From CBDFKJ01 sp965248805 (GTDB lineage Bacteria; Pseudomonadota; Alphaproteobacteria; UBA6615), in contig CBDFKJ010000009.1 of NCBI GenBank assembly GCA_965248805.1, positions 1,116,001-1,180,000 of the forward strand: a DNA stretch of 64,000 bases. Reading direction: 5' to 3'. Below are positions 8,690 through 17,855 of the stretch, piece by piece (the stretch's first letter is position 1; each line of letters opens with the position of its first letter). The notes beneath the pieces were generated by a model that saw only the letters and a program-made list of their open reading frames with translations, was not told the DNA's origin and did not search any database. Position numbers and translations under genes: made by a program.

Positions 8690-9219
8690 GCAACCCGACC
8701 GTCGATCAGGCCGCCGGCGCAAACGCGCCAGCGATAATGCGCCGCCTCGCCAGCGAGGTGCAGGACAAGGGTTTCGTCGTTACGCAGTACGACAAGCTGG
8801 TGGGCTGGGCGCGGGCCGGGTCGTTGTGGCCCATGACCTTTGGCTTGGCGTGCTGCGCCGTTGAGATGATGCAGACCGCCTGCTCACGATACGATCTGGA
8901 CCGCTTTGGCGTGATATTTCGTCCGAGCCCGCGGCAGTCGGACGTCATGATCGTGGCCGGTACGCTATGCAACAAAATGGCGCCGGCCTTGCGCAAGGTC
9001 TACGACCAGATGCCCGAGCCGCGCTGGGTGATTTCCATGGGATCGTGCGCCAATGGCGGCGGCTATTACCACTATTCCTACTCGGTCGTGCGTGGCTGCG
9101 ACCGCATCGTGCCCGTCGACATCTATGTCCCCGGCTGTCCGCCGACGGCAGAGGCGCTGCTGTATGGCATCCTTCAGCTGCAGAAGAAGATTCGACGCAC
9201 GCACTCACTGGCCAGCTGA
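8680..9219 (+). CDS. nuoB: NADH-quinone oxidoreductase subunit B
   Basis: A peripheral-arm subunit that holds the terminal [4Fe-4S] cluster N2, which passes electrons to ubiquinone. The 179 residues show the tandem cysteines in GLACCAVEMM, the third in SMGSCANGGG and the fourth in VPGCPPTAEAL. The ATG at 8680 lies inside the end of nuoA, and the stop overlaps the nuoC start (TGATG). Confidence 0.97.
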   Translation: MGVSNPTVDQAAGANAPAIMRRLASEVQDKGFVVTQYDKLVGWARAGSLWPMTFGLACCAVEMMQTACSRYDLDRFGVIFRPSPRQSDVMIVAGTLCNKMAPALRKVYDQMPEPRWVISMGSCANGGGYYHYSYSVVRGCDRIVPVDIYVPGCPPTAEALLYGILQLQKKIRRTHSLAS

Positions 9220-9863
9220 TGGCTCTGGCGCAGGCGGAGCCGCTCATGACCCAGGCCTTGCAGCAGCTCGGCGAGTATTTGGCTAACGCCCTGCCGCGGC
9301 ACATCCGCGAGCCGAAAATGGCAGCCGGAGAGCTCGAATTGGATGTCTCGGCATCTTCGATCGTGCGGGTGCTGACGTTCCTGCGTGATGATGCGGCCTG
9401 CCAGTTCAAGCAGCTGATCGACCTGTGCGGCGTTGACTATCCGGAGCGCGAGCCGCGTTTCGATGTTGTCTACCTGTTGCTCAGCCTGTCGCACAACCAA
9501 CGCATCCGGGTGAAGGTCGCCACCAGCGTGACCTCGCCGGTGCCCAGCGTCACCGGCGTGTTCAGCGCCGCTGGCTGGTACGAACGCGAAGCGTGGGATC
9601 TGTATGGCATCTACTTCGCCGATCATCCGGATCTGCGTCGCTTGCTCACCGACTACGGCTTCGAGGGCCATCCGTTGCGCAAGGACTTCCCGCTGACCGG
9701 CCATGTCGAGCTGCGCTACGACGAGACGCAGAAACGCGTGGTCTATGATCCGGTCAAACTGACCCAGGAATTCCGCAGCTTCGACTTCCTCAGCCCTTGG
9801 GAGGGCGTGCTGCCCGGCGACGAGAAATCGACCCCGGATGCCGACGCGGCGGAGCCGACCTGA
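9219..9863 (+). CDS. nuoC: NADH-quinone oxidoreductase subunit C
   Basis: The 30-kDa peripheral-arm subunit that packs against NuoD. Of 214 residues, the C-terminal half has the signature EREAWDLYGIYFADHPDLRR and GFEGHPLRKDFPL. The ATG at 9219 overlaps the nuoB stop; a second methionine at 9246 is possible. The separate nuoC and nuoD (not fused as in enterobacteria) is usual for alphaproteobacteria. Confidence 0.96.
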   Translation: MALAQAEPLMTQALQQLGEYLANALPRHIREPKMAAGELELDVSASSIVRVLTFLRDDAACQFKQLIDLCGVDYPEREPRFDVVYLLLSLSHNQRIRVKVATSVTSPVPSVTGVFSAAGWYEREAWDLYGIYFADHPDLRRLLTDYGFEGHPLRKDFPLTGHVELRYDETQKRVVYDPVKLTQEFRSFDFLSPWEGVLPGDEKSTPDADAAEPT

Positions 9864-11041
9864 TGGCCCAGGTCGCGATCAAGAACATGACAATGAACTT
9901 CGGCCCGCAGCATCCGGCCGCGCACGGCGTGCTGCGTCTGGTGCTCGAGATGGACGGCGAGGTGGTCGAGCGCGCCGACCCGCATATCGGTTTGCTGCAC
10001 CGTGGCACCGAAAAGCTGATCGAATACAAGACCTACCTGCAGGCGGTGCCGTATTTCGACCGGCTCGACTACGTGGCGCCGATGTGCCAGGAGCACACGT
10101 TCGCCCTGGCTGTCGAACGGCTGCTCGGGATCGAGGCGCCGATCCGCGCGCAATACATCCGCGTGCTTTTCGCCGAACTCAGCCGGCTGCTGAACCACCT
10201 CCTGAATCTCACGACCTACGCGATCGATGTCGGCGCCATCACGCCGATCCTGTGGGGTTTCGAACAGCGTGAAATCCTGATGGAGTTCCACGAGCGGGCA
10301 TCGGGTGCGCGGCTTCATGCAGCGTATTTCCGACCCGGCGGCGTGCACCAGGATCTGCCTGCAGGCCTGGTCGACGACATGCTTGAATTCGTCGAGACGT
10401 TTCCCGGATTCATCGCCGATCTGGAGACGCTGCTCACCGAAAACCGGATCTTCAAGCAGCGCACCGTCGACATCGGCATCGTCACGTCGGAGCAGGCGCT
10501 GGACTGGGGGTTGACCGGCCCGGTGCTTCGCGCCTCCGGCGGCGCTTGGGATCTGCGCAAGGCGCAGCCGTACGACGTTTACGATCGCATGGCGTTTGAC
10601 GTGCCGGTGGGTAAGACCGGCGACTGCTATGCCCGCTATCTCGTGCGCATCGAGGAGATGCGGCAAAGCATCCGCATCATGAAGCAGTGCCTGCAACAAC
10701 TCCCCGCGGGACAGATCAAGGTCGAGAATTCGCGCATCGCACCGCCCAGGCGCGACGAAATGAAGCGCTCGATGGAGGCGCTCATCAACCACTTCAAGCT
10801 GTACACCGAGGGCTACCATGTGCCGGCCGGCGAGACCTATCTCGCGACCGAGGCGCCGAAGGGCGAGTTCGGCGTGTATCTGGTGGCCGACGGCAGCAAT
10901 CGCCCCTACCGTTGCAAGATCAGGGCGCCCAGCTACCCCTTCCTGCAGGCGCTCGAGTTCATGGGCAAGGGCCACATGCTCGCCGACATATCGGCGATCA
11001 TCGGCAGCCTCGACATCGTATTCGGCGAAATCGACCGCTGA
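9863..11041 (+). CDS. nuoD: NADH-quinone oxidoreductase subunit D
   Basis: The 49-kDa subunit that lines the quinone-binding cavity with NuoB. The 392-residue product opens with the typical NFGPQHPAAHGVLR, with the quinone-site histidine, followed by HIGLLHRGTEKL. PFLQALEFMGKGHML and the DIVFGEIDR end are also conserved. The start ATG overlaps the nuoC stop. Confidence 0.97.
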   Translation: MAQVAIKNMTMNFGPQHPAAHGVLRLVLEMDGEVVERADPHIGLLHRGTEKLIEYKTYLQAVPYFDRLDYVAPMCQEHTFALAVERLLGIEAPIRAQYIRVLFAELSRLLNHLLNLTTYAIDVGAITPILWGFEQREILMEFHERASGARLHAAYFRPGGVHQDLPAGLVDDMLEFVETFPGFIADLETLLTENRIFKQRTVDIGIVTSEQALDWGLTGPVLRASGGAWDLRKAQPYDVYDRMAFDVPVGKTGDCYARYLVRIEEMRQSIRIMKQCLQQLPAGQIKVENSRIAPPRRDEMKRSMEALINHFKLYTEGYHVPAGETYLATEAPKGEFGVYLVADGSNRPYRCKIRAPSYPFLQALEFMGKGHMLADISAIIGSLDIVFGEIDR

Positions 11042-11637
11042 TGCGCCCCTGTGCCGCAGAACCCGTGGCCTTTGCATTTTCGGCCGAGAACCTCACGCGG
11101 GCCGATGCGATCATCACGCGCTATCCGCCGGGCGGACAGGCCAGCGCGGTGCTGCCCCTGCTCGACCTGGCGCAGCGCCAATGTGGCAACTGGCTGCCGC
11201 AAGCCGCGATCGAGTATGTCGCGGAGTACCTGGACATGCCGCGTATTCGCGTCATGGAATGCGCGACCTTTTATTCCATGTTCAATCTGCGCCCGATTGG
11301 CCGCCACTTCGTCCAGATGTGCCGTACCACGCCCTGCTGGCTGTGCGGCAGCGATGACCTGGTCGCCGCTTACCAGAATTGGGCGAGCAGCGGCATCGGC
11401 GAGACGACGGCCGACGGCCAATTCACGCTAATCGAAGTCGAATGCCTGGGCGCTTGCGCCAATGCGCCCATGGTCCAGATCAACGATGACTTCTACGAGG
11501 ACCTGACGCCCCAGAGTTTCATCGCGATCCTGGAAAAGCTGCGCGCCGGCGAGCAGCCGCGCACGGGCTCGCAGAGCGGTCGCCGTGGCTCGGCGCCGGC
11601 GCCGCGCGCACTCCAGGGCGCGGCGGGCGACGACTGA
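11041..11637 (+). CDS. nuoE: NADH-quinone oxidoreductase subunit E
   Basis: The 24-kDa thioredoxin-like [2Fe-2S] subunit of the NADH-oxidising module. The four ligands are in CRTTPCWLCG and ECLGACANAP (first and second cysteines of the first block, then C-x3-C). Residues after about 170 form a low-complexity, Arg/Ala/Gly-rich tail, common in this family. The ATG overlaps the nuoD stop and the stop overlaps the nuoF start. Confidence 0.96.
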   Translation: MRPCAAEPVAFAFSAENLTRADAIITRYPPGGQASAVLPLLDLAQRQCGNWLPQAAIEYVAEYLDMPRIRVMECATFYSMFNLRPIGRHFVQMCRTTPCWLCGSDDLVAAYQNWASSGIGETTADGQFTLIEVECLGACANAPMVQINDDFYEDLTPQSFIAILEKLRAGEQPRTGSQSGRRGSAPAPRALQGAAGDD

Positions 11638-12917
11638 TGCTCGCCGATCGCGACCGCATCTTCAGCAACCTGCACGGCCAGGACGAGTGGCGCCTGGCCG
11701 GCGCGCGCCGCCGCGGCGTTTGGGACGACACCAAGGCGTTGATGGCGCCTGGCCGCGAGGCGCTGGTCGAAGCGGTCAAGAGTTCGGGCCTGCGCGGGCG
11801 CGGTGGCGCCGGCTTCCCCACGGGTCTGAAATGGTCGTTCATGCCGAAGGAGTCGGACGGCCGACCGGCCTATCTGGTGATCAATGCCGACGAGTCCGAG
11901 CCCGGTACGTGCAAGGACCGCGAGATCATGCGCTTCGATCCACACCTGTTGCTGGAGGGCTGCCTGATCGCCGGCTATGCGATGGGTACGATCGCCACCT
12001 ACATCTACATTCGCGGCGAGTTCTTCCGCGAGGCCGAGCACCTGCAGATCGCTATCGACGAGGCCTACGACGCCGGTTTGATCGGTAAGAACGCGGCCGG
12101 TAGTGGCTACGATCACGACATCTATCTGCATCGCGGTGCCGGCGCCTATATCTGTGGCGAGGAGACCGCCCTGCTCGAAAGCCTCGAGGGCAAGAAAGGC
12201 ATGCCGCGCATGAAGCCGCCCTTCCCGGCGGCCTGCGGCCTTTACGGCTGCCCGACCACTGTCAACAACGTCGAGACCATCGCCGTCGTGCCGGCGATCC
12301 TGCGCCGCGGCGCTGACTGGTTCGCCGGCCTTGGCCGGCCGAAGAATACCGGTACCAAGATCTTCTGCATTTCCGGACACGTCGAGACGCCGTGCACGGT
12401 GGAGGAGGAGATGGGGATCCCGCTGCGCGAGCTGATCGAAAAGCACGCGGGCGGCGTGCGCGGCGGTTGGGACAATCTGCTGGCGGTCATCCCCGGCGGC
12501 GCGTCGATGCCGCTGCTGCCGAAAACCATCTGTGACGATTTGCTGATGGACTTCGACAGTCTGGTGGCGGTCAAGTCCGGCCTCGGCACCGCGGCGATCA
12601 CGGTGATGGACCGCTCGACCGATATCGTCGCCGCCGTTCAGCGTCTGGCACATTTCTACATGCATGAAAGCTGCGGCCAGTGCACCCCGTGCCGCGAAGG
12701 CTGCGGCTGGATCTATCGGGTGATGAGCCGCTTTGTCACCGGCGAGGCCGATGTCGCCGAGATCGATTTGCTGGAAGGCGTGACCAAGGAAATCGAAGGC
12801 CACACGATCTGTGCGTTCGGCGACGCCGCCGCTTGGCCGATCCAGGGACTGATCCGCCATTTTCGGCCCGAGATCGAGCAACGCATACTGGCGCGCAAGA
12901 CCGGCGCCGCGGCGTAG
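11637..12917 (+). CDS. nuoF: NADH-quinone oxidoreductase subunit F
   Basis: The subunit that binds NADH and FMN and takes the first electrons of complex I. The 426 residues contain the FMN/NADH glycine-rich motif GRGGAGFPTG near residue 60 and NADESEPGTCKDR near 85. The [4Fe-4S] N3 motif ESCGQCTPCREG is near 345, with the fourth cysteine in TICAFGD. A 20-bp gap with a G-rich run follows before the inserted small gene. Confidence 0.97.
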   Translation: MLADRDRIFSNLHGQDEWRLAGARRRGVWDDTKALMAPGREALVEAVKSSGLRGRGGAGFPTGLKWSFMPKESDGRPAYLVINADESEPGTCKDREIMRFDPHLLLEGCLIAGYAMGTIATYIYIRGEFFREAEHLQIAIDEAYDAGLIGKNAAGSGYDHDIYLHRGAGAYICGEETALLESLEGKKGMPRMKPPFPAACGLYGCPTTVNNVETIAVVPAILRRGADWFAGLGRPKNTGTKIFCISGHVETPCTVEEEMGIPLRELIEKHAGGVRGGWDNLLAVIPGGASMPLLPKTICDDLLMDFDSLVAVKSGLGTAAITVMDRSTDIVAAVQRLAHFYMHESCGQCTPCREGCGWIYRVMSRFVTGEADVAEIDLLEGVTKEIEGHTICAFGDAAAWPIQGLIRHFRPEIEQRILARKTGAAA

Positions 12918-12937
12918 GACGCCAGGGAGGGGGGGGT

Positions 12938-13240
12938 ATGGAATTACACAAGACACGGCAACGTTTGGATGCGCGCGACGCCGATGTGTCGGGATCCATT
13001 TTCGACGACGTCAATTTCTCCGGCGCCCGCTATCACAATGTGAACATGTCCGGCTGGTCGTGCGATGACGTCAATCTGTCGGGCCTGCGCGTACACAATG
13101 CGAACCTGGCGGGCGCATCGATCGACAAGGCCAACATGTCCGGTGTGTCGATCGCCAACTCCCGCGTCGACGGCATGACCATCGACGGCGTGCCGGTCGC
13201 GGACATGCTCGCGGCCTGGCGCGCGGCGGCGGAGACCTGA
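12938..13240 (+). CDS. Small pentapeptide-repeat protein inside the nuo operon
   Basis: A 100-residue protein not part of canonical complex I. From about residue 14 to 84 it consists of pentapeptide repeats of the A(D/N)LxG type: DVNFSG, NVNMSG, DVNLSG, NANLAG and KANMSG in ten-residue periods. These should fold as a right-handed quadrilateral beta-helix. The tail IDGVPVADMLAAWRAA is also typical of the family. The ATG at 12938 follows a very strong GGGAGGGGGGG ribosome site, and the TGA overlaps the nuoG ATG, so it is co-translated with complex I genes. Its role is unknown; assembly factor or passenger are both possible. Confidence 0.85.
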   Translation: MELHKTRQRLDARDADVSGSIFDDVNFSGARYHNVNMSGWSCDDVNLSGLRVHNANLAGASIDKANMSGVSIANSRVDGMTIDGVPVADMLAAWRAAAET

Positions 13241-15306
13241 TGCCCAAACTCATCATCGATGGCGCCGAGATCGAGGTGCCGGCGGGCTTCACCGTGTTGC
13301 AGGCGTGCGAGGAGGCGGGCAAGGAGATCCCGCGCTTCTGCTATCACGAACGCCTGTCGATCGCCGGCAATTGCCGCATGTGCCTGGTCGAAATGGAGCG
13401 CTCGCCCAAGCCGATCGCATCGTGCGCCATGCCGGTCGGCGACGGCATGGTGATCCGCACCGACACCGAGATGGTGCGTAAGGCCCGTCACGGCGTGATG
13501 GAATTCCTGCTGATCAACCATCCGCTCGATTGCCCGATCTGCGATCAGGGCGGCGAGTGCGACCTGCAGGATCAGGCGATGGGCTACGGCGGCGGCCGGT
13601 CGCGCTACGCCGAGCGCAAGCGCGCGGTCACCGACAAGAGTATGGGTCCGCTGATCAAGACGGTGATGACCCGCTGCATCCACTGCACCCGCTGTGTGCG
13701 TTTTGCCAGCGAAGTCGCCGGGGTGGATGGGCTGGGCATGCTCGGTCGCAGTGAGTATGCCGAGATTACGACCTATCTTGAGCGGGCCCTGGATTCGGAG
13801 ATCAGCGGCAACGTCATCGACCTGTGCCCGGTCGGCGCGCTGACGTCGAAGCCGTACGCGTTCGTCGCGCGGCCGTGGGAGCTGACGCGTACGGAGACAA
13901 TCGACGCGATGGACGCGGTCGGCGCCTCGATCCGTGTCGATGCACGCGGCGGCGCGGTGCTGCGGGTGGTGCCGCGCCTGCACGAAGAGGTCAACGAGGA
14001 GTGGCTGGCCGACAAATCGCGTTTCGCCATCGACGGGTTGATGCGCCAGCGGCTCGACAGGCCCTATGTACGTGGGATCGACGGTCGTCTGCATCCGGCG
14101 TCGTGGGATGACGCGTTTGCCGCCATCGCCGAGCAGGTGAGGGGCCGGTCCGGGGAGCGGATTGCGGCGATCGCGGGTGACCAATGCGACGCGGAGTCCA
14201 TGGTGGCGCTGAAGGATCTGATGGCGCGCCTCGGCTCGCCGAATATCGACTGCCGTCGGGACGGCGCCAAGCTCGATCCGCGGGCGCGCGCCGGCTACCT
14301 GCTGAACTCCACCATCGCCGGCCTGGAGACGGCCGACGCGGTTCTGCTTGTCGGCTCTAGCCCACGGGTCGAAGCGCCCTTGGTCGGCACGCGATTGCGC
14401 AAGGCATGGGCTGCCGGCAACGCCGTCGTCGGCGCCATCGGCCCGCATGTGGCCGAAACGTATCCGGTCGAGCCTCTGGGCGCTGGGCCGGCGACGCTGT
14501 CGGAGCTGGCGGGCGGCAAGCATCCGTTCTCCGAAAAGCTGAAGGCCGCGCAACGGCCGGCGCTGATCGTCGGCATGGGCGCGCTGTGCCGCGCCGACGG
14601 CGCAGCGGTGCTCGCCACGGCCCGCCAGATCGCCGAGCAATACGGCATGATCGGCGACGACTGGCTCGGGTTCAACGTGTTGCACACGGCGGCCGCGCGG
14701 GTCGGTGGTCTCGATCTGGGCTTGACGCCGGGCGAAGGCGGGCGCGACGTCGACGGCATCCTGGACGGCTGCGACACAGGCGCCATCGAAACCGTGATCC
14801 TGCTTGGCGCCGACGAGATCGATACTTCACGGCTGGGCCGCGCATTCGTGGTCTATCTGGGCCATCACGGCGACGCGGGGGCGCATCGCGCCGATGTCAT
14901 TCTGCCCGGTGCCGCCTACACCGAGAAGAACGGCACCTACGTCAACACCGAAGGCCGCGTGCAACTGGCGCGTATGGCGACCCACCCGCCGGGTGACGCG
15001 CGCGAGGACTGGACCATCCTGCGTGCGCTGTCGGACGCCCTTGGGGTCAGCATCGGCGTCGCCAGCCTGGGCGACGTGCGCCGCCGCCTGGTCGAGGTCA
15101 ATGCCCACTTCGACCGCGTCGATGAAGTGGCCGCTGCCGAATGGGACAGCTTCGGCGAGCCGGGTAAAATGGATCCCGCGCCCTTCACGCTTGCCATCGA
15201 CAACTACTACATGACCGACCCGATAAGCCGCGCATCGGCGACCATGGCGGAGTGCTCCGTAGCGTTTGGGCACGGCAGGCACGCGCGGACCGGCACCGAT
15301 GGCTGA
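13240..15306 (+). CDS. nuoG: NADH-quinone oxidoreductase subunit G
   Basis: The largest peripheral-arm subunit (688 residues). The N-terminal ferredoxin domain has cysteines in RFCYHERL, NCRMCLVE and ASCAMP. Then come the His-Cys cluster region HPLDCPICDQGGECDLQDQ and the 4Fe-4S motif CIHCTRCVRFASEV. A molybdopterin-oxidoreductase-like domain without an active site occupies residues about 220-600. The stop overlaps the nuoH start by 8 bp. Confidence 0.96.
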   Translation: MPKLIIDGAEIEVPAGFTVLQACEEAGKEIPRFCYHERLSIAGNCRMCLVEMERSPKPIASCAMPVGDGMVIRTDTEMVRKARHGVMEFLLINHPLDCPICDQGGECDLQDQAMGYGGGRSRYAERKRAVTDKSMGPLIKTVMTRCIHCTRCVRFASEVAGVDGLGMLGRSEYAEITTYLERALDSEISGNVIDLCPVGALTSKPYAFVARPWELTRTETIDAMDAVGASIRVDARGGAVLRVVPRLHEEVNEEWLADKSRFAIDGLMRQRLDRPYVRGIDGRLHPASWDDAFAAIAEQVRGRSGERIAAIAGDQCDAESMVALKDLMARLGSPNIDCRRDGAKLDPRARAGYLLNSTIAGLETADAVLLVGSSPRVEAPLVGTRLRKAWAAGNAVVGAIGPHVAETYPVEPLGAGPATLSELAGGKHPFSEKLKAAQRPALIVGMGALCRADGAAVLATARQIAEQYGMIGDDWLGFNVLHTAAARVGGLDLGLTPGEGGRDVDGILDGCDTGAIETVILLGADEIDTSRLGRAFVVYLGHHGDAGAHRADVILPGAAYTEKNGTYVNTEGRVQLARMATHPPGDAREDWTILRALSDALGVSIGVASLGDVRRRLVEVNAHFDRVDEVAAAEWDSFGEPGKMDPAPFTLAIDNYYMTDPISRASATMAECSVAFGHGRHARTGTDG

Positions 15307-16315
15307 GTTTTGGACCGGCTATATCTGGCCGACAGCCTGGATCGTGGTGCAGATCCTGTTCGTGGTCGTGCCGGTGCTGATCGCGGTGGCGTATCTGACG
15401 TACGCCGAGCGCAAGGTCATCGCGGCGATGCAGCTCCGGATGGGCCCCAACGTGGTCGGGCCGTTCGGCCTGCTGCAGCCCTTTGCCGACGCGCTGAAGC
15501 TGCTCACCAAGGAAACGATCGTACCGACGCGGGCCAGCCCCGTGGTGTTTTTCGCCGCGCCGTTGGTCACATTTTCGTTGGCGTTGGTCGGCTGGGCGGT
15601 GATCCCGTTCGACGACGGCTGGGTGGTCGCCGACATCAACGTCGGTGTGCTGTACCTCTTCGCGATCAGTTCGCTCGGGGTCTACGGCATTATCATGGCC
15701 GGCTGGGCGTCAAACTCGAAGTATCCGTTTCTCGGCGCGCTGCGCTCCGCTGCGCAGATGGTTTCCTACGAAATCTCCATCGGCTTCGTCATCATCACCG
15801 TTCTGCTCTGCGCCGGTTCGCTCAACCTGTCGGAAATCGTCCGTGCGCAGGAGGGCCTGTGGTACTGCGTGGCGCTGTTCCCGATGTTCGTGATCTTCTT
15901 CATTTCCGGCCTGGCCGAGACCAACCGCTCGCCCTTCGACCTGCCCGAGGCCGAGTCCGAGCTCGTATCCGGCTACAATGTCGAATATTCGTCGATGACG
16001 TTCGCGCTGTTCATGCTGGGCGAATATGCCAACATGATCTTGATGAGCGGCATGACAACGATCCTGTTTCTGGGCGGCTGGCTGGCGCCGTTCGGCGTTG
16101 CGCCCTTCACCTGGGTGCCTGGCGCGGTTTGGTTCGCGCTGAAGGTGGCGTTCGTGCTGTTCTGTTTCCTATGGGTGCGCGCGACGCTGCCGCGCTACCG
16201 CTACGACCAGCTCATGCGCCTGGGCTGGAAGGTATTTCTACCGTTCTCGCTGTTCTGGGTGGTGCTGACGGCCGGCACGTTGGTGGCCTTCGACTGGCTG
16301 CCGGGGCAACCCTGA
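15299..16315 (+). CDS. nuoH: NADH-quinone oxidoreductase subunit H
   Basis: The membrane subunit at the junction of the two arms, forming part of the quinone tunnel. The 338 residues have eight helices. They carry the signature AERKVIAAMQLRMGPN in the first cytoplasmic loop, and ETNRSPFDLPEAESELVSGY with its conserved charged residues. The ATG at 15299, within the end of nuoG, is chosen because MAEFW is the usual N-terminus. An 82-bp gap without a visible gene separates it from nuoI. Confidence 0.96.
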   Translation: MAEFWTGYIWPTAWIVVQILFVVVPVLIAVAYLTYAERKVIAAMQLRMGPNVVGPFGLLQPFADALKLLTKETIVPTRASPVVFFAAPLVTFSLALVGWAVIPFDDGWVVADINVGVLYLFAISSLGVYGIIMAGWASNSKYPFLGALRSAAQMVSYEISIGFVIITVLLCAGSLNLSEIVRAQEGLWYCVALFPMFVIFFISGLAETNRSPFDLPEAESELVSGYNVEYSSMTFALFMLGEYANMILMSGMTTILFLGGWLAPFGVAPFTWVPGAVWFALKVAFVLFCFLWVRATLPRYRYDQLMRLGWKVFLPFSLFWVVLTAGTLVAFDWLPGQP

Positions 16316-16397
16316 GCGATGGCGCGAGTTCACGCTTGCGCCCGGCTTAGTGGTGGCTATCGTGTCCGCGCCAGCCGCCCGACCAAGGTAGGATGAC

Positions 16398-16886
16398 ATG
16401 GCGTTCATCGATCGCAGTGCCCGCGCATTGTTGCTTAGCGAAATCGTTCGCGGGATGTGGCTGACTCTACGCTATCTGTTCCGGCAGAAAGTGACGGTGA
16501 ACTACCCGTATGAAAAAGGTCCGCTGAGCCCGCGCTTCCGCGGCGAGCACGCGCTACGCCGCTATCCCAACGGCGAGGAGCGCTGCATCGCCTGTAAGCT
16601 GTGCGAAGCCATCTGTCCGGCGCAGGCGATCACGATCGAGGCCGAGCCGCGCGACGACGGCAGCCGGCGAACGACGCGCTACGACATCGACATGACCAAA
16701 TGCATCTACTGCGGCTTCTGCCAGGAAGCGTGCCCTGTCGATGCCATCGTGGAGGGACCGAATTTCGAGTTCGCGGCCGAGACGCGCGAGGAGCTGATGT
16801 ACAATAAGGATAAGCTACTCGCCAACGGCGACCGCTGGGAAGCCCAGCTCGCCGCCAATATCGCCGCCGATGGCGCCTACCGCTAG
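16398..16886 (+). CDS. nuoI: NADH-quinone oxidoreductase subunit I
   Basis: The TYKY-type ferredoxin subunit carrying the two [4Fe-4S] clusters N6a and N6b. The 162 residues have the paired motifs CIACKLCEAICPA and CIYCGFCQEACPVDAI, and RGEHALRRYPNGEERC before the first. The ATG at 16398 is preceded by AGGTAGGA. Confidence 0.97.
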   Translation: MAFIDRSARALLLSEIVRGMWLTLRYLFRQKVTVNYPYEKGPLSPRFRGEHALRRYPNGEERCIACKLCEAICPAQAITIEAEPRDDGSRRTTRYDIDMTKCIYCGFCQEACPVDAIVEGPNFEFAAETREELMYNKDKLLANGDRWEAQLAANIAADGAYR

Positions 16887-16919
16887 ATCGATAGCGCGAC
16901 GATCGATCTCGGCGATCCG

Positions 16920-17534
16920 ATGATCATCGAGGCGCTCGCGTTCTACATGTTCTCCGCCTTCGCGGTTGCTGCCGCGGTGACGGTGATCTCTGCGCGCAAC
17001 ACCGTGCACTCTGTTCTGTTCCTCATCCTGGCGTTTTTCAATTCGGCGGGGCTGTTCGTTCTGCTGGGTGCCGAGTTTCTCGCGATGATCCTTGTGATCG
17101 TCTATGTCGGCGCCGTCGCGGTGCTGTTCATGTTCGTGGTGATGATGCTCGACATCGATTTCGCCGAGCTGCGCCAGGGGTTCCTGCAATACTTGCCCAT
17201 CGGCGCGCTGGTCGGGCTCGCCCTGCTGGCGGAACTGGTGGTCGTGTTCGGCGGCTGGGCGTTCGCATCCAGCGCACCCGGCGTCACCGCTGCGCCGTCG
17301 CCGGCTCCGGAAATGATGAGCAATACGCGCGCCCTCGGGCAATTGCTCTACACCGATTACTTCTACCTGTTCCAGGCCGCGGGCATGATCCTGCTGGTGG
17401 CGATGATCGGCGCTATCACCTTGACGCTGCGCCGTCGCGAGGGCGTGCGCCGGCAAAACGCGCGCGAGCAGGTCACGCGGCGGCGCGAGGATGTGGTCGA
17501 GGTGCGTCACATCGCCAGCGGGAGCGGCGCGTGA
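16920..17534 (+). CDS. nuoJ: NADH-quinone oxidoreductase subunit J
   Basis: A hydrophobic membrane-arm subunit (204 residues, five helices) with the conserved helix-3 stretch VIVYVGAVAVLFMFVVMMLD. The C-terminal 30 residues are highly charged (RRREGVRRQNAREQ), as often seen in alphaproteobacteria. Its stop overlaps the nuoK ATG. Confidence 0.95.
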   Translation: MIIEALAFYMFSAFAVAAAVTVISARNTVHSVLFLILAFFNSAGLFVLLGAEFLAMILVIVYVGAVAVLFMFVVMMLDIDFAELRQGFLQYLPIGALVGLALLAELVVVFGGWAFASSAPGVTAAPSPAPEMMSNTRALGQLLYTDYFYLFQAAGMILLVAMIGAITLTLRRREGVRRQNAREQVTRRREDVVEVRHIASGSGA

Positions 17535-17845
17535 TGTGGGAGGTCGGCCTCGCGCACTATCTGACACTGACCGCGACCCTGTTTACACTGGGCGTCCTCG
17601 GTGTGTTCCTCAACCGCAAGAACGTCATCGTCATACTGATGTCCATCGAGTTGATGCTGCTGGCGGTCAACATTCAGCTGGTGGCGTTTTCGGCGCATCT
17701 GAATGATTTGGTCGGCCAGATCTTCGCGCTGTTCGTGCTGACTGTGGCGGCGGCCGAGGCTGCGATCGGACTCGCCATTCTCGTCGTCTATTTCCGCAAT
17801 CGCGGCTCGATCGCGGTCGAGGATATCAACGTCATGAGGGGCTGA
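17534..17845 (+). CDS. nuoK: NADH-quinone oxidoreductase subunit K
   Basis: A small three-helix antiporter-like subunit (103 residues) with the two functional intramembrane glutamates, in SIELMLLAVN and AAAEAAIGLAILV. The ATG at 17534 overlaps the nuoJ TGA; a GTG one codon upstream is an alternative. NuoK lies between the J and N subunits in the proton-pumping chain. Confidence 0.95.
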   Translation: MWEVGLAHYLTLTATLFTLGVLGVFLNRKNVIVILMSIELMLLAVNIQLVAFSAHLNDLVGQIFALFVLTVAAAEAAIGLAILVVYFRNRGSIAVEDINVMRG

Positions 17846-17855
17846 CAGCGGTACC

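Noticed and set aside
9743..11077. 444-codon frame antisense to nuoD
   Set aside because: It mirrors the codon bias of nuoD and has no recognisable motif.
11493..12956. 487-codon frame antisense to nuoF
   Set aside because: Shadow of nuoF; alternating hydrophobic and Arg/Asp runs without domain structure.
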